This document shows, piece by piece, positions 31,184-44,199 of a stretch of DNA of 64,000 bases. The first letter of the stretch is position 1. Each line of letters starts with the position of its first letter. The notes under the pieces were generated by a model that saw only the letters and a list, made by a program, of their open reading frames with translations, did no database searches and was not told where the DNA came from. Source of the stretch: Lunularia cruciata (Eukaryota > Streptophyta > Marchantiopsida > Lunulariales > Lunulariaceae). The stretch covers positions 22,544,243-22,608,242 of the forward strand of contig OX419761.1 of assembly GCA_948567375.1 (NCBI GenBank), in the 5' to 3' direction. The translations under genes and the position numbers were made by a program.

Positions 31184-33542
31184 ATGTCTGGTGGTCAGGC
31201 GGGAAGCACGAAAGACGATGACAATTATTATGGACGTTCTATCGTTCATGTGGAAGGCATAGAGAAGGGTAAACTTCATGCTGATTTCCAGACAGGTTTT
31301 TGTGCAGCGTGTGTTTTTTGTATTTTGGTTTCTTTTAATGTCCACGGGAGGTCTGCTTAGTTTGGATAGTTGTTTGAGGGTCAGCACTATCGCTTATTTG
31401 TCAGCGTTCAGAAACCTGATGCCCTCTCCATCCGATTTTCACTTAAGGTCCAATTTCAAAACTGAACCACAGATGATATGTATGAGCGTTGTTTGGGGAT
31501 AGCAGACGCTCGGCCTTGGACGACAACCTCCGTCTCTGAGTTCACTGAATCTAAGCAAAGTCGCCGAGACTAGATACAAACTGAAGCTCAAGTTTCAGTT
31601 TACTGGAGGTTAGACGTTTTTATGGTCATGAAGTCTTAATGATGGACTTTATAAATTGAGTTTAGCCCGCATGTGCTTATGACTGAGTTCTCTGTACGGG
31701 AAAGCGTCTCCTCTGAGTGTCTCAACGTTGGGCGTAACAGCAGAATGGAGGTTCTATTGTATGGAAGGGTGGATCACCTCTTTGTCAGGAGTTGATCTAT
31801 CGTGCAGACGTACCAACTCTTGGCAGGCGGTGCTTGCTTATCTGTTCTTTTCTGAATGTGAGACTGGTAATATCTGCTAGCTCAAGAGTGTGGTTGGGAT
31901 ATGCAATCACAGACGTTGAACTTAGCTCTGGGTAACTGAATTTTCGTTCGGGTACCCTGGCTGTAATGACGGGCAGGAACACTATACTCGGGGTAGAATT
32001 GTCAAATTGAGAGAGATATCTTAGAACTTGACAGCGTATGCTCTCCCGTCAGTTGGCATAATCGTTTTTGTCCGGATAGTTTCCGATGCCTTTCCTTCTG
32101 TGTATAACATACTGACGATCTTGTACGATGGATTCCTACTCTGTAGTATGATAGCAGATTCTAGTGAGGGTTGTTGAATTCTGAACTCGGAAGCTACAAC
32201 GATTTGCCCATAATTTTTCGGACATTTAGTATCACTAGATTGTACTCTTAGCATTGAAGGAGATTGCCGGGCTCTGTATTCTGGTTAGGTGACGAAAATA
32301 CGTCGTGGGTTCCGTCTCTGATTTCTAGGTCGGGAAGCAGAGGACCCGAGTGAAATAGGGCACGTGGGGAAGAAGGAGAAAGAGTCGGATCTCTACGTCC
32401 ACGATGGTGAGAACATAAGGACAACTTACGATGTGGAAGAAGAAAATCCAATTTCAGCTCTTTATCAGAAAATGAAAGAAAAGTTGGTAGCACATGAAGG
32501 GACTTTTAGGTCTAAGCTCGGCAGACACTCCAGGAGTGCAGATCCTCAGTCTGAAGTTAACTATACAGCTTCTGCGGTGGAAGCCGCACACAAGCCAAAT
32601 GTTGTCGCTGAGAGGGAGAGAACTGGGTGGGGTGGCAAGCATGATACTAACACGGCTAAGCGTGAGACGACACGCAAGAATGAGGAAAAAGAAACCAAAG
32701 TAGCTCGTAATCAGCTTGAAAGATTCGAAAGTGCTAAAGAAACATTTGATATTGAAACTACAGAAGACAAGAAGGTTCGAGATGGTGACGAGTTGGGCAC
32801 TGGTTACGAAGAGGGGTCTGAGGAGGGTGGCATTTCACCTAGCAGCAGTTCACCTCTGGACGGCCTTTCTCTCCCGAAGGAATCTAGTTCCGTCTTCAAG
32901 CCAGAGAAGTCGAAGGTACGTTCTAACCTGGGCGAGTGCACATTTTTTGGCTTTCCTACTTCCAAAATACTCCGATTCTTAAGTTCTAATTGAAAGTTGC
33001 ATCTGTGGGCATTATTTATCAAAGATGGTTGATGGGCTCACTTCAAGGTGTGCTCAACTGTACTAAAAATTATTTATAATACATAAGATTGGTGAGTTTG
33101 GTAAAGATGGCAATCTCAGAATTACCAGCCCGAGCACGTGGACCGGAGACTGAGTTCACAACGTTCCAGTCCCTTACAACAGTATTGGAGATGAACAAGA
33201 AGAGCATTGCTAAAATGAGCAACTTTCTAGTGTAGTTTCCTTCTGACAAGTTTTATTTATTCGTTTTAAGTATAGGATCAATCCGAGTTGACTCTGGAGG
33301 CTCTGCGAGCGAGTAAATTGAATGAGAATTCAAGTGCTGAGGATGTGAAAGCACCAGGAGTCATTGACAGAGCCATCGAAGAGGCTGAGGCCTTATCTGG
33401 CAAAGTAAGTGAAGAGCTAGGATTGAAAGACAAACGATCAGCTTCTGGAGATCAAAAGAACAGTAGTGAAGGTGGGTTATTTAATCGCATTGCTGAGAGC
33501 TTGGGGATGGGAACCACCCATGGACGTAGTCAAAGCCACTAG
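31184..33542 (+). CDS. Three-exon gene for a hydrophilic 302-residue plant protein
   Basis: Predicted exons are 31184–31268, 32359–32915 and 33276–33542, joined by GT–AG introns with matching phase (donors GTAAAC and GTACGT; acceptors AAATAG and GTATAG). Exon 1 starts at ATG (MSGGQAGSTKDDDNYYG) and is too short to show as a long frame. The product is highly charged and probably disordered, with EEENPISALYQKMKEKL early, an acidic-basic middle, a Ser-rich SPSSSSPLDGLSLP, and a C-terminal DVKAPGVIDRAIEEAEAL block. That block resembles a 'KAPGVIERAKEE' motif I recall from small uncharacterised plant proteins. The function is unknown. Exon 3 ends at TAG 33540–33542. This is the best host gene in the window. 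Confidence 0.65.
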
Positions 33543-34317
33543 GTTTAGATGGATTGGAGATTCCGCCGCGGACCTGAGAATTAGCTTTGATAGCGTTAGG
33601 GGGGATTAGCTACAATAGTTCAGACCTTTCTTTTGTACATAGTAGGTGCAAATTGATCCGTCTTTGCAGTATAAACACTGTAAGAGGACCCATGAATGGG
33701 TAGGCAGATAACTTCGTTTAGAAAAGCTGGAACCTCCTCAGTATCATCTTATCATCATAGCGTTCAATCCTTCTGTTCATCAAGTTCATTCCTAGGATCT
33801 GATCTGTCTTGATATGTATTGTTCCCATGTTCCAGATTTCTATAGTTCGATCCTAAGTTACACTTGTATATAAAGAGCAATGCAGTTTCAAACATTTTAG
33901 TGTAAGTACGCTGTGCAGTCAATTTGTTTTTCTTTCTTTTGAGCTACGTGGACCGTAAAATGTACTTGTTCTATTTTTACGGGTTGAATCGGCCTCGATT
34001 AAGAAGATGGGCTCTACGTGTTGACGCTCGGTTGTGAATCGCCTTGCATGCTTCAAACTTCAGCGACTAACTTTCAAGAGCTTTCTTGAAGCCACGATAC
34101 AGGACACGATATGTATGGAAATATATTCATTTTCTAGTTAGTGTTGAATATCCGAGCTTTGTGACATTCTTAGGGTCTAAGGACATGCCGGCTCTAGTTT
34201 CTGTAGAATTGAGTACGCATGGATAAGCGATGCATGTAGTTTGGCTTAAGAAGCCCAAAAGTTGTTTGGTGAAATCGAATCATAGCAGTTTAGACGTGAA
34301 TCATCATAGTTTTCATG
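33543..34317. other. 3' flank of the three-exon gene
   Basis: Probably 3' untranslated region for the first 200–350 bases. I see no other coding frame with support and no repeat partner. Confidence 0.4.
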
Positions 34318-35112
34318 TGGCCATTCAAAATACTTGACACCAGCAACCGTCTTCTTTTCTGAGTACATGTTCCTATTGTGGTCCGCCCAAACAAACCCAC
34401 CGCTATCTTTTTATGATGGTTCGTCCCGAAAGAGTGTAGTGAAATATGTTGGTTACTAGTATGACACAAAGTCCCATAGCTTCTATGAAAGGTCTGTATA
34501 GATGCGCATTCCTGTTGTGACGGATAAGTATGCATTTGCTCATTCGTCTTTAATCTGGCACCAAGTATACTGTAAAACGTAATAAATTCTGATTTAAGAT
34601 GCCGGGGAAACCCAGAATACTTGGAGCCAGTAACTCTCATCTTTCTCTGAGCACATGTTCCTAATGGTGGTCTGTCCAAACAAACCGATATAGCACATGT
34701 TCCTGCTGGTGTTCAGTCTACACCACTCTGCGTGTGAAAAAGTACCCGACATCTGTTGAAGTCTGCCACTCACCACTATTTTCTGTAATGGTCCATCTCT
34801 AGAAATTATAGTAAAATATATTGGTGATGTGCATACCCTATACGTAGTAAAGCCAATCGCTCACCACTATCTTTCCCCACTATATTTCTAATAATGATGC
34901 ACCTCTAGAAATCATTGTGAAATATATTGGTCATATGAGTACCCTATATCTTTTGAAGCCAATCGCTCACAACTATCTTGCTGATAATGTTTTATCTCTG
35001 GAAATCATTGTGAAATATATTGGCTATTTATTAAAGTCACTCACTCACCATTATCTTTGTGATAATGGTCCATATCTAGAAATCAAGTGAAATGTATCGG
35101 TTATCAGTAGGA
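34318..35112. repeat. Degenerate local repeats
   Basis: Two layers are visible. A ~75-base block (GGCCATTCAAAATACTTG... and GGGAAACCCAGAATACTTG...) occurs at about 34318 and 34601. A ~80–105-base unit (CTCACCACTATCTT...CTCTAGAAAT...GAAATATATTGG) occurs four times between about 34768 and 35112, with a weaker copy near 34400. They are diverged and non-coding. Confidence 0.6.
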
Positions 35113-36060
35113 TATCGGTCCAGTAGTTTATAAACCGTCCATATAGTTGCATATCCATCTAATGAAAAATCAATATTGAGATGTCTGCCCGATTTCTAAC
35201 ATGGTCTCATTGCACGAAGTATATTGCGAAGTACAGAATACTTTGATATAAGCCTATACATCCAGCTGCTGGTCAAACTCAAATAGTTAATACTAGCAAC
35301 TCTGATGTTCTAAGCACATCTTATTGATCAATTCAAGAGCTTGCATACCAAATTCAAAATTTGCATTTGGCCTTCTACTCCAATTGGGGGTGAGAAAATT
35401 AAGCCAACTGTAGCGGAGTTAGCAAGGGAGATTGGTATGCCTCAAGATATGTTTTCTCAAATATATGTGCTTGGACAAGGTTTAGCCAAAATCAACCAAA
35501 TCATTATCTATACACATTTTCCATTTATGGAGCATGATATCATATTTATGGATGTCAAAAAGCAAGCACTAAACAAAGAGTATAATTTGATAGTCCTAGT
35601 ATGTGTATTGCCAATCCTTGGTTAGGTTTTTACCAAGCTTTTTGTTAAATTGTCAGATTTGCTTACTAAGTACTAGCTCCAAGATGGAGAAAGGTCTTGA
35701 TGATGTTGGAATTTGTACCACAAATTCCAACATGTTGACAAGTCACTACCGGGTTTTTATTGAGCTTTGCCCAAATATCACCTTCTAAAATGAATTCAAT
35801 CAGCTTTTGATCATTGTTTTACTACAAGTATAAATAATACCTTTTTGATTGACTAGACAGCGGAGAACTTTCTATTCAGTAAAGAATATATTATTACATT
35901 CTATGTCTCCCTGGTTAATAGGGAAAGACATCCTCCTTCTATTTCACTCTCCTATTGTGATATATCTTCATGGCTTACTACTGAAGTTACCAGATTTAAT
36001 GTGCATGCCTGAGTTATTTTCTTCACTTGTCCACAAACACTATATTAGATTCGGTTGATC
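35113..36060. other. No gene recognised
   Basis: A plus-strand frame at 35341–35625 has protein-like stretches (GGEKIKPTVAELAREIGMPQ), but I recognise no family and no exon signals. The rest is low in coding signal and precedes the minus-strand G copy. Confidence 0.35.
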
Positions 36061-38960
36061 ACATCTTTAAATTCTTGGCAAAAGCAACACCTCAAAGAGT
36101 GTAGCAAACACTCATTAGAGCTTGTGCCACAAATAAGTGTCACTCAAAATCATAATTCTTCAATTCCAATCCAAATTTACATCAATTGTGATGATTCAGT
36201 CAATACGAGGATGTATACTTCATCACAAATTGACTTCACCTCGGAATTGTATTCCACCTCTCCAACAAAGGTATAACTTCCCAATTCAAAGTGACTTTGC
36301 ATCAGCTTCTTGCATGTGGCTGCAAATGCCAAATATTGATAACACTACAATTCACATTGATCCATCAAGGCATTGCTTCAAATTTGCTCTACTCAAGATC
36401 AAACACATAGAATGGAATTTAGAGCTATAGAGTCCAACACCTAACACTCCTTCACTTGCAATCCAAATTTCTTCAAACATTTATAGACAAAGGCATTCGA
36501 TTGACACTTGGAATTAAGAAAAAAAACAAGCACTACATTGCTTTGAAAGGTTGAGTCACGTTACTTATCAATATGAACCCTCTTTTATTGAGAGCTCCTC
36601 ATATCGGATTAGGATTTCTTCCAATTGCATGTGAAGTTTGAATGCCAAATCTTGACAAGACTACAATTCACAATGATCCATCAAGGCATTGCTTCAAATG
36701 TGCTCTACTAAGGATCAAACACATAGAATGAAATTTAGAGCTCTAGAGTCCAACACCTAACACTCCTTCACTTGCAAATTAAATTTCTTCAAACATTCAT
36801 AGACAAAGGCATTCAGCTGACACTTGGAATTAAGAAAACAAACAAGCACTACATTGCTTTGAAAGGTTGAGTCATGTTACTCATCTAATCTGTACCCTCC
36901 TTTATTGAGAGCTCCTCATATTGGGTTAACATTTCTTCCAATTGAATGGAATTTAGAGCTCTAGAGTCCAACACCTAACACTCCTTCACATGCAAATTAA
37001 CTTTCTTCAAACATTCATAGACAAAGGCATTCAGCTGACACTTGGAATTAAGAAAACAAACAAGCACTACATTGCTTTGAAAGGCTGAGTCATGTTACTC
37101 ATCTAATCTGAACCCTCCTTTATTGAGAGCTCCTCATATTGGGTTAACATTTCTTGCAATTGAATGGAATTTAGAGCTCTAGAGTCCAACACCTAACACT
37201 CCTTCACATGCAAATTAAATTTCTTCAAACATTCATAGACAAAGGCATTCAGCTGACACTTGGAATTAAGAAAACAAACAAGCACTACATTGCTTTGAAA
37301 GGCTGAGTCATGTTACTCATCTAATCTGAACCCTCCTTTATTGAGAGCTCCTCATATTGGGTTAACATTTCTTCCAATTGCATATGCACATCTACATAGT
37401 GCTTCTCCTCCATCACACTCATATCATCTCCTACCTTGGAGATGATAATTGTACCTTGGCTTAATGGACAAGTTTGTGTGGGTGTTGTTCCTCCCTTACT
37501 TGGCTCGCCATCTCCAATTGCCAATCATGCTCCTTCTATGTGGCAACCTGCCTTAATTTTACAATACTTTGTTCTTGCACTTGGATTTGAGTGGTCTGCT
37601 GAAAAAATCAGTCTATATCCTATCAAGCTCATCCTTTGCTTTTGTTAATTCTTCTTTCTACTTCAAGAGCTCTTCCTTCTATCTCTCCAAGTACCTACCG
37701 TGCTGGTCATAACTCCCTTGCAAATCCATCAATGTTTGCTATTGTTATCACCACATCTACCTAAAGTACTTTGGCTTCTTGGCATACTTGAGTCAGCATT
37801 GCCTTCAAATTTTGTACATCTATGTTCATTGCCTTCACCATTTGTAATTTGGTCTTCACCTCAAGATGCTCTTCTTTCACTTCTTGCATCCTCTCTTGAA
37901 GGTACACCAACAAGGGGCACAACACACTTGAAAAGTAGTTGAATCCTTGTAATGTTTTGTCCTCTTGCTCATCTTCTTCTTATGACACAATCATCACAAT
38001 TGCATGATCACCTAACTCTTGTTTGGAGTTCTTTAGAACTTGCTTCTTCTAGTTCTATTGTCCCTACTTGACTCGTCTTTTGACTGCAATACAAGTGCGT
38101 TCCTTGCTGAAACACCATCCTTGGCTCCTTGACTTGCTCTTCTTGGATGTCTTTGTCTAACAAGTCCATGCAAGGGACATCTACTCCTTCCATGTGCACA
38201 ATCTCTTCATGGAACTCCTGGCATGATTTGGCATCCTCACCTTCCAAAACATCTTATTGTACTTTGGGTTCATCTTCATTACCTATACTCAAATCTTGAG
38301 TCTTTAATGTAAACTTCTCCTCTTCTTCCAATTCTGAATTTGACTTGGCTCCTTCTTCTTTTTCCTCCAATGATAACCCCACCACTACTAAGGCTTGGAT
38401 TGGATTTAGTCTTCTTGTTGTTCTTTTCTTGGCTGGTGACACAACATCCTTGGGTCTGGAGCATTTCTTTGACTTTGGGACCATAGTTCACATCACCTTC
38501 TCTCATTTTGTTCTTTGAGAAGTGCTGATCATTCTCCCACATTTCTACCATGTATTTCATTTCCTTGGGTTTGGCAACTCATCTTAAGTCAAGATGAAAA
38601 TGTGACACCATATTATGTCTTTGTTTGGCTATCAAAAAATTCAACCCAAGATAGAAATGTGCTACAAATGGTAAAAAGTAATGCATTAGTAGGTCCATCC
38701 TCCACTACAATAACATTTGCCATATCTATTGGTAAAATTTGCTCACCTAGTTGACACTAATGCCTGCAAACATCATATGAAAGAAGATGGCTTGCTTCAT
38801 AACATAGGTGGTTCATTCTGGCTTCATCATTGCCATTATAGCTTTGACAATACTTCATCTTATAGGATCCACATAGGTATTCACCTTGTAACCTTTCTTC
38901 TTCTTCTTCTTTTGTATCCTTCAAAGCATCACATTTCTAATTGAAGGTAATCCTCATTGG
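36061..38960 (-). mobile_element. Repeat family G, copy 5 (minus strand, truncated)
   Basis: On the minus strand it matches G2 and G3. Near 38830–38750 is TTYVMKQAIFFHMMFAG, as in G2 45170. Near 38230–38100 is EFHEEIVHMEGVDVPCMDLL, as in G3 59135. The 3' non-coding part follows from 37320 down to 36061. The 5' end is missing. The 3' region is expanded by a tandem array at 36421–37385. Frameshifts and stops throughout. Confidence 0.6.
36421..37385. repeat. 218-base tandem array
   Basis: AGAGCT(A/C)TAGAGTCCAACACC begins units at 36421, 36737, 36955 and 37173, spacings 316, 218 and 218. The last three units are nearly identical. The first is longer because it also carries a ~95-base segment (AATGCCAAAT..TTGA..A..ACTACAATTC) that also precedes the array at about 36325. 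The array lies in the 3' non-coding part of G copy 5. Confidence 0.85.
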
Positions 38961-39485
38961 TTCTCCTACATCATCTAGCAACATGAGTCTCCTATCATCT
39001 TCTGTCCAACAAGTAGGATATCCACATTTCTCCTTTGTTGTCGGACCAAATTGCTAGTTGCAATTTCAGTCATAAATCCTAGAAAAATCAAATTCAATTC
39101 CAAGCTAAGAATGTAATTTTTAGTATGCTAAGGACTTTAATAGCTATCATGTCAACCTTCTAAATGATTGGGTTTCTAATCAAGATTACTGATAAAACCT
39201 GATAATTCTCCTTACAAGGCATCTTGACTTGATCATTCTCATTGCCTTTTTCACACAACAACAAGACAACTTGCCTTGCAACTTGACTGTGATTTATAGG
39301 ACAATGGAAAATAATTGTTGCTTGAATCTTTTGGTAAAGCAAAGCTACCTATAGCTTTTTGGGCATGCAAAACCACCAAAAAGATTACAACCAAGAAAAC
39401 TCCATATTCCTTAACATATGGATTGCATCCCATAATACTAGTTGAATTTGAAGTATTGTCATAATGTATCTTGTGTGAAGAATGA
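38961..39485. other. No gene recognised
   Basis: Lies between the truncated 5' side of G copy 5 and a gypsy integrase end. Minus-strand frames here have no recognisable motif. Confidence 0.35.
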
Positions 39486-39876
39486 TTGTCGGAGGAGGAA
39501 AGTCAGGATCTTTGGATCCATCAACTGATGTGGTTAGAAGAGAAAAGAGATGATGCAATGCAAACCACAAAGGACATACAAGATAACAAAAAACCAGGCA
39601 TGATAAGCAATTATGGCTTGTTGTTGTTTGAGAGGGAGACTTGGTGGTATTGTATGACAACCGCCAATATTTTTTCTAAGCAAGCTGCATTTGAGGTGGA
39701 TTGGACCATACCATGTAATGCATATTTATGATAATGGCTCTCTACAACTAGCAGACCAACAAGGAAATTCTTTTGCCACTCGAGTAAATGGGTGGAGAGT
39801 CAAAAGATATTGGACCGTGGACATGGACATGTACAAAAGAAAGGAAGCTGATTTTTTTAGGGAAGCTCACATTTGA
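39486..39876 (+). pseudogene. Gypsy integrase C-terminal end (another family)
   Basis: RWIGPYHVMHIYDNGSLQLA, then TRVNGWRVKRYW, is the conserved C-terminal integrase block of plant gypsy elements (general pattern 'GPY.V..I..NG...L.D..G......RVNG.RLK.Y'). Stops at 39874–39876. The preceding ~200 bases are open in other frames and broken. It is not related to the E integrase end and carries no PHD finger. It is followed at once by a purine tract and then G copy 1. Confidence 0.7.
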
Positions 39877-39887
39877 GAGAGGAAGTA
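39875..39887 (+). promoter_or_regulatory. Polypurine tract before G copy 1
   Basis: GAGAGAGGAAGTA lies between the integrase stop codon and the first base of G copy 1, exactly where a polypurine tract precedes a 3' LTR. It supports reading G as an LTR. Confidence 0.5.
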
Positions 39888-40976
39888 CTTAGTACCCACA
39901 TTTTTTGTTTTTGATGAGTTTTAAAGAAAAAGTGTATTGTTGAAACCAAATTAAAGCCAAATGGAGAAGAAAAGAGAAGAATCATGTGTTCAGTTCCGAC
40001 TTGAGGACTTAGGGTTAAAGAAAGAAGGACGCAAATTAGACTTATAGGGTGGTAGACCCAAAGTAAGATACTTTGCATCAAAGGGATTGACCCGATCCAA
40101 AGAAACTATAACCACTTTCCTTTAGGACAAACAAATCAAGAAGGTACATTCAAAGAAAATAGCTATTTCAAAAGGAAAATAAAATTGAAAATAAAAGCAA
40201 CAAGAACAAGACACGTAGAATCTATGAGTGTCAATTGAAGATCAATTGAAGAATGACCGTAGAAAAGAACACTATAAGATTAAGAATTTGTTGAGGAAGT
40301 TTTGAAATGTCAAGACAATATCCTGTGCCTCTTAATAGTTGTCTTGAAGGAGTTAGCGGGGCTAGGCAAGGGTTTGCTTTTTCAAAGATCAAGAGTTAAG
40401 GAACACACAATGCAATCGGAGTGCAATAGGCATATTCCTTCACTTGCAATGATGAACCTTGCAATTCAGAGACTAGATGTAATGGTGAGGATTGAAGTCT
40501 TGAGTAGACTTTGGATCACTTTTTTGGCCTAGACCTAGAATTTAAAATTTCTAGGTTTCATGGCAGAAATAGCTGCTAGTAATTGCAAAGATGGTCCCAA
40601 AACGGAGGAGAAGAGAGGAAATCTGGCTTGATGGACCGAGTTGGATTGAAGACTTGTCTTGGGGAGAGAAGGTAGGGATGTAGGAGGAGTCACCTTCTAT
40701 CAAAAGTGTGATTTGTTGGAGGAGATTGCAAAAGTGAGAAATTCCTTCAATGCTCCTTGCACTAAGAATGGGTACAAGGTGGAGACCTCTAAAGACACAA
40801 TAAGGCAAGGTATTTTTGGGTCTCTGATGGTGATGTTTAAGCTAGAGTGCACCACCTATGTGACAAAGCAGTAGGCGGTGCTTTTCCACCAGATTTTTGT
40901 AGGAGAAATATGAATTGAGCAACTTGATTTCATAAGAGAGTGAGGCAAATGATCAAAAATTGGAGAATGAACCTAC
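39888..40976 (+). mobile_element. Repeat family G, copy 1 (5' part, cut by repeat F)
   Basis: Starts (CT)TAGTACCCACATTTTTTG like G2 and G3. Coding remnants from 40450 include RLDVMVRIEVLSRLWITFLA, MAEIAASNCKDGP and LECTTYVTKQ, collinear with G2. Ends in the middle of the ORF, where F copy 1 begins. Confidence 0.7.
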
Positions 40977-42850
40977 TGCTGTTGTGTTATGGTTTGCATA
41001 GCCCATTAAAAAGTGACTTCTCATAGTTTATCTCCACATTAGTGGGGTAGGTTGTATGCTAGGTCCAACGGATGAGATGTTGCCATGTGAGCAATCTATG
41101 TACATGTATGTGATTGGCTACATGGTTTACAATCTTATTATGTTTGAGGGCTCTGATAAATAAAGATGAGAGTGAGTGGAGAGACGAGGATATGCTTTAG
41201 TCAAGGAGTCCCAAGGGGGAGGAGGACGTTAGGAGTGAGAGTTGTAGCAGTGCACAAGAAGTAGAACATCAGAGGAAGCATTTGAGCATGAGATATCCCA
41301 TGCTCTAGATCTGCCACTCTCGGATACTTTTCTCATCAGGCTTCAGATTTTGCACCGTGACAGATTATGGGACTGGTTGGTGGTACGTTTTGGGGTGGTA
41401 TTAGTGGAGTCGGTGATCGGAAACCCGGATCTTATCATCCTTCTGATGCTTACTTATGAGCATGTCTGGGACTTGATAATATATGTGCTTCTATAGTTGG
41501 GAATGCCTAAATTTTTGCTCATAAGCTTCAAGGTGGAGTTGTGGGGTCCATTTGTCAAAAAGTAAAAAGACTAAAGGACAAATGTGCAAGAGAAGTCTAG
41601 AGTTTTTTGACCATTGAAGGAGTTTGGGGAAGCCATTTGAGAAACAAAAGACATGGTTGGAAATTATAGCTAACATGCTACAATCTGAAGACATAAATCA
41701 CACAATTTGAGCTAATTCAGAGAGGGATATGATAAATTCAATCAAGGAGGGTAAAATTCATACCCAATAGCACAAAGTATGCAATTGAGAGAGCTTCTTG
41801 AGATATTTTTTAAATATGTTAGTGGGATTGTAAAGGAGACAAAGTGCTTACAGTATTAAGCACAAGAAATTTTAGTTCTGGATCAATCTCAACTCAAATC
41901 TGGTTGATTGAAGTTGAAGGTCTTGAGGTGTAAGGTGATGGAGAAGAGCTAGTGATCAGGTTTGGAGTTTTGGTCACTCTCCAAGTTGAGGTTCGAGATA
42001 TCTTATAAATTTGAGATAAATTTCCAGTCTTATTACTGGTTAGGGTGTGAAGGTTTCATGTGAATTATTGAAATAGAGAATTTAGGGTCTTGGATCAAGT
42101 ATACCTAGGTATGCATAGCTCACAAGTGAGCCAAACTCAAGAATTGATCCATATCTAGGGATTGGGGTTGATTAGCCATCAAACTTTGTAGAGTGTTAAC
42201 CAAGAGCATGACCAACTACTGTGGAAAATTATGTTGGCTCTGGACTCATAGAGAGCAAGATCTAATGCAATAAGTTTTATTGAAAGTATTGTCGTAAGCT
42301 TGGAGGAGCATTTCTTTCTTCAATCCTTATTGAATCTCAATTCTCTCACTTTTGTGACTATGATTGAGAGTTCAGATTTCCAGAGTGTTTTGTGAGGATC
42401 AAGTGTATATCTGATTTATAAATCAGGGGAGAGTTGGCAAGAACCAGAGACAAAACCCTAAAAAGGGGATTTTGAAATTAGGGTGAGAGTTGCACAAACT
42501 TGGCCAACTTTGAGAGCTTGTCAGGGGAGTTTTAGTAATCTGATTGAGGTCTATGTGATATCATTGAAAAGATTATCTCTCAAGCTTTTGATTTAATCCT
42601 AGAAAACTTGAATCCAAGCTATAGAAAGAGTTATGTTCATATGAGCTCTGTAGAGTTTTCCCCATCAAAAAGACATAGGAAATCCCCACATGGAGTAGGA
42701 ATTTGTTGAGATCTGAAGTAAAGCTTGGAGGAGACTTGGAGTAGAGGTTGAAATTAGCTTGATGACAGAGCATAAAGGCTCTAAAGCTCTTTTCTGACAA
42801 AAATCACAAAGAGTTGTTGCCGCATTCTTGTGATTGGATCCTCTCTATGT
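40977..42850 (+). mobile_element. Repeat family F, copy 1
   Basis: An inverted partner lies at 48677–50796. Shared landmarks are GGTTTGCATAGCCC near the start, GATGAGA.GTTGCCATGT, and CTTGTGATTGGATCCTCTCTATG at the end. No coding motif was found. It lacks the last ~300 bases of copy 2, ending where E4 begins. Probably an LTR or LTR plus leader of a gypsy element. Confidence 0.65.
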
Positions 42851-44032
42851 CAAGATGCTACTATAGTTTGGGACTTGGATGATCTAGATGTATGGATGAG
42901 TGCATGTTCTCAACAAGCAGAGATCTTTTGAAGAGTGATGCTGATGGCCTTTGAGAACTTGGCGATTGCTCAACATAGAGATACCTTACACTATGCTACC
43001 ATTAGAGGAGGAAGTTATAGACCCTCAATCTATTGATTTCATCTAGGGGACTATGTATATCTATAGCAGACAACATTAATGACACTTGATGTTTTGACAG
43101 GCCGCACTATCTTGAGAGTATGTGAGGTTTTGAAATTTAGAGTCCTTGTGTTAGAAGGATGTGATGGTGTTGTTTGAAAGGATCATGTCCACAATTTTGC
43201 ATCATGCCACCTCCCAAACATTGACGGTACTATGGACCCAAGCTTGGTACTTGTACATGCAGGCTTGAGGTGTAAGTTATGTGGCTCTTTTGGTGGAGCT
43301 ACTACTATGTTAGTGTATGATAGTTGTTTGAGAGGATGGCATATGGCATATGGCATATGGCATATGGCATATATGACTCCTTCCCTTACAGTGGTTCCTT
43401 AGCTATAGCTAGTACTTGACCTATAGCTAGTTCATTCTTTATATGGTATAGATTGCAGATAGACGACTAATGATGGGGCTCCATAGCACCCGGCCTTTTG
43501 ATCTTTGCCCATCAAAGTGTATACCATATACTTGGAGTAGATGGCTACCTAGAGTTGGAGGGATCTAACCGCTAGCCGGGGGGGGGGGGCAATTGTGGCA
43601 ATTTAGAGTCTATGTATGACTTATGTGTGAGTTGTGCTTCTATAGTGTATGATGTTGACAACAATGTATGTCGTGTAGCAATGTATATACGCATGACAAC
43701 TGTCACACCATTTGTAGTGTTGCATCTAGATTGCTCGGACACTAGAGTTGCAATGATAGTAGTTAGAGATATTTCAATAGTTTCCCATAGACTACTTTCC
43801 AATGGTCAGATTTTGTGTTCAGGGTTTTGGACTTCGGCCTCACCATCACTTTGCACCGTTTGCACTGTCGAGTGTGCCATCAGCGGGACGGTTAGGGTTT
43901 TAGATCTAGCTTGAATCCATGGGTATACTTTTGAAGTGCAGCTCCAGAGAGCTCACTTCTCTAATGTTGAGCCTTTGAGTTCTTGACTATGGTGGATAGA
44001 GGCCGGCAAGCATCACATGGATTCTCTTAGCT
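42851..44032 (+). mobile_element. Element E4, 3' fragment with PHD remnant and LTR
   Basis: Begins in the integrase C-terminus (CAAGATGCTACTATAG...). The PHD segment (about 43266–43430) reads RCKLC, a CxxC pair with one Cys changed (VYDSC), and GWHMA. It is disrupted by a repeated CATATGG heptamer (about five units at 43338–43370). A G-run (43579–43588) stands at the polypurine tract. u is at 43594–43699 and the core starts TGTCACACC at 43701; the end is replaced by G copy 4. Confidence 0.75.
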
Positions 44033-44199
44033 AGAGTTCCATGTAGTGATTGACCGTATGGGAGGAGGAGATATTTAGTGTTTGGAATTTCCAAGAATAG
44101 AGATAGAAGAGACTCCAAAAGTCGAGTGAAAGTTGGAGTTTCAGAAGGGTAGAAGATCAAAGAGAAACATTCTTACTGCCGGGGCAAAAACAAGGAATG
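44033..44199 (+). mobile_element. Repeat family G, copy 4, first piece
   Basis: GAGTTCCATGTAGTGATTGACCG aligns with G3 at 59137–59160, inside the G coding region. Interrupted at 44199 by G copy 2; the copy continues at 47865. Confidence 0.6.

Noticed and set aside
36421..37385. CRISPR array
   Set aside because: The units are 218 bases long and contiguous, with no short repeats and unique spacers, in a plant nuclear genome.
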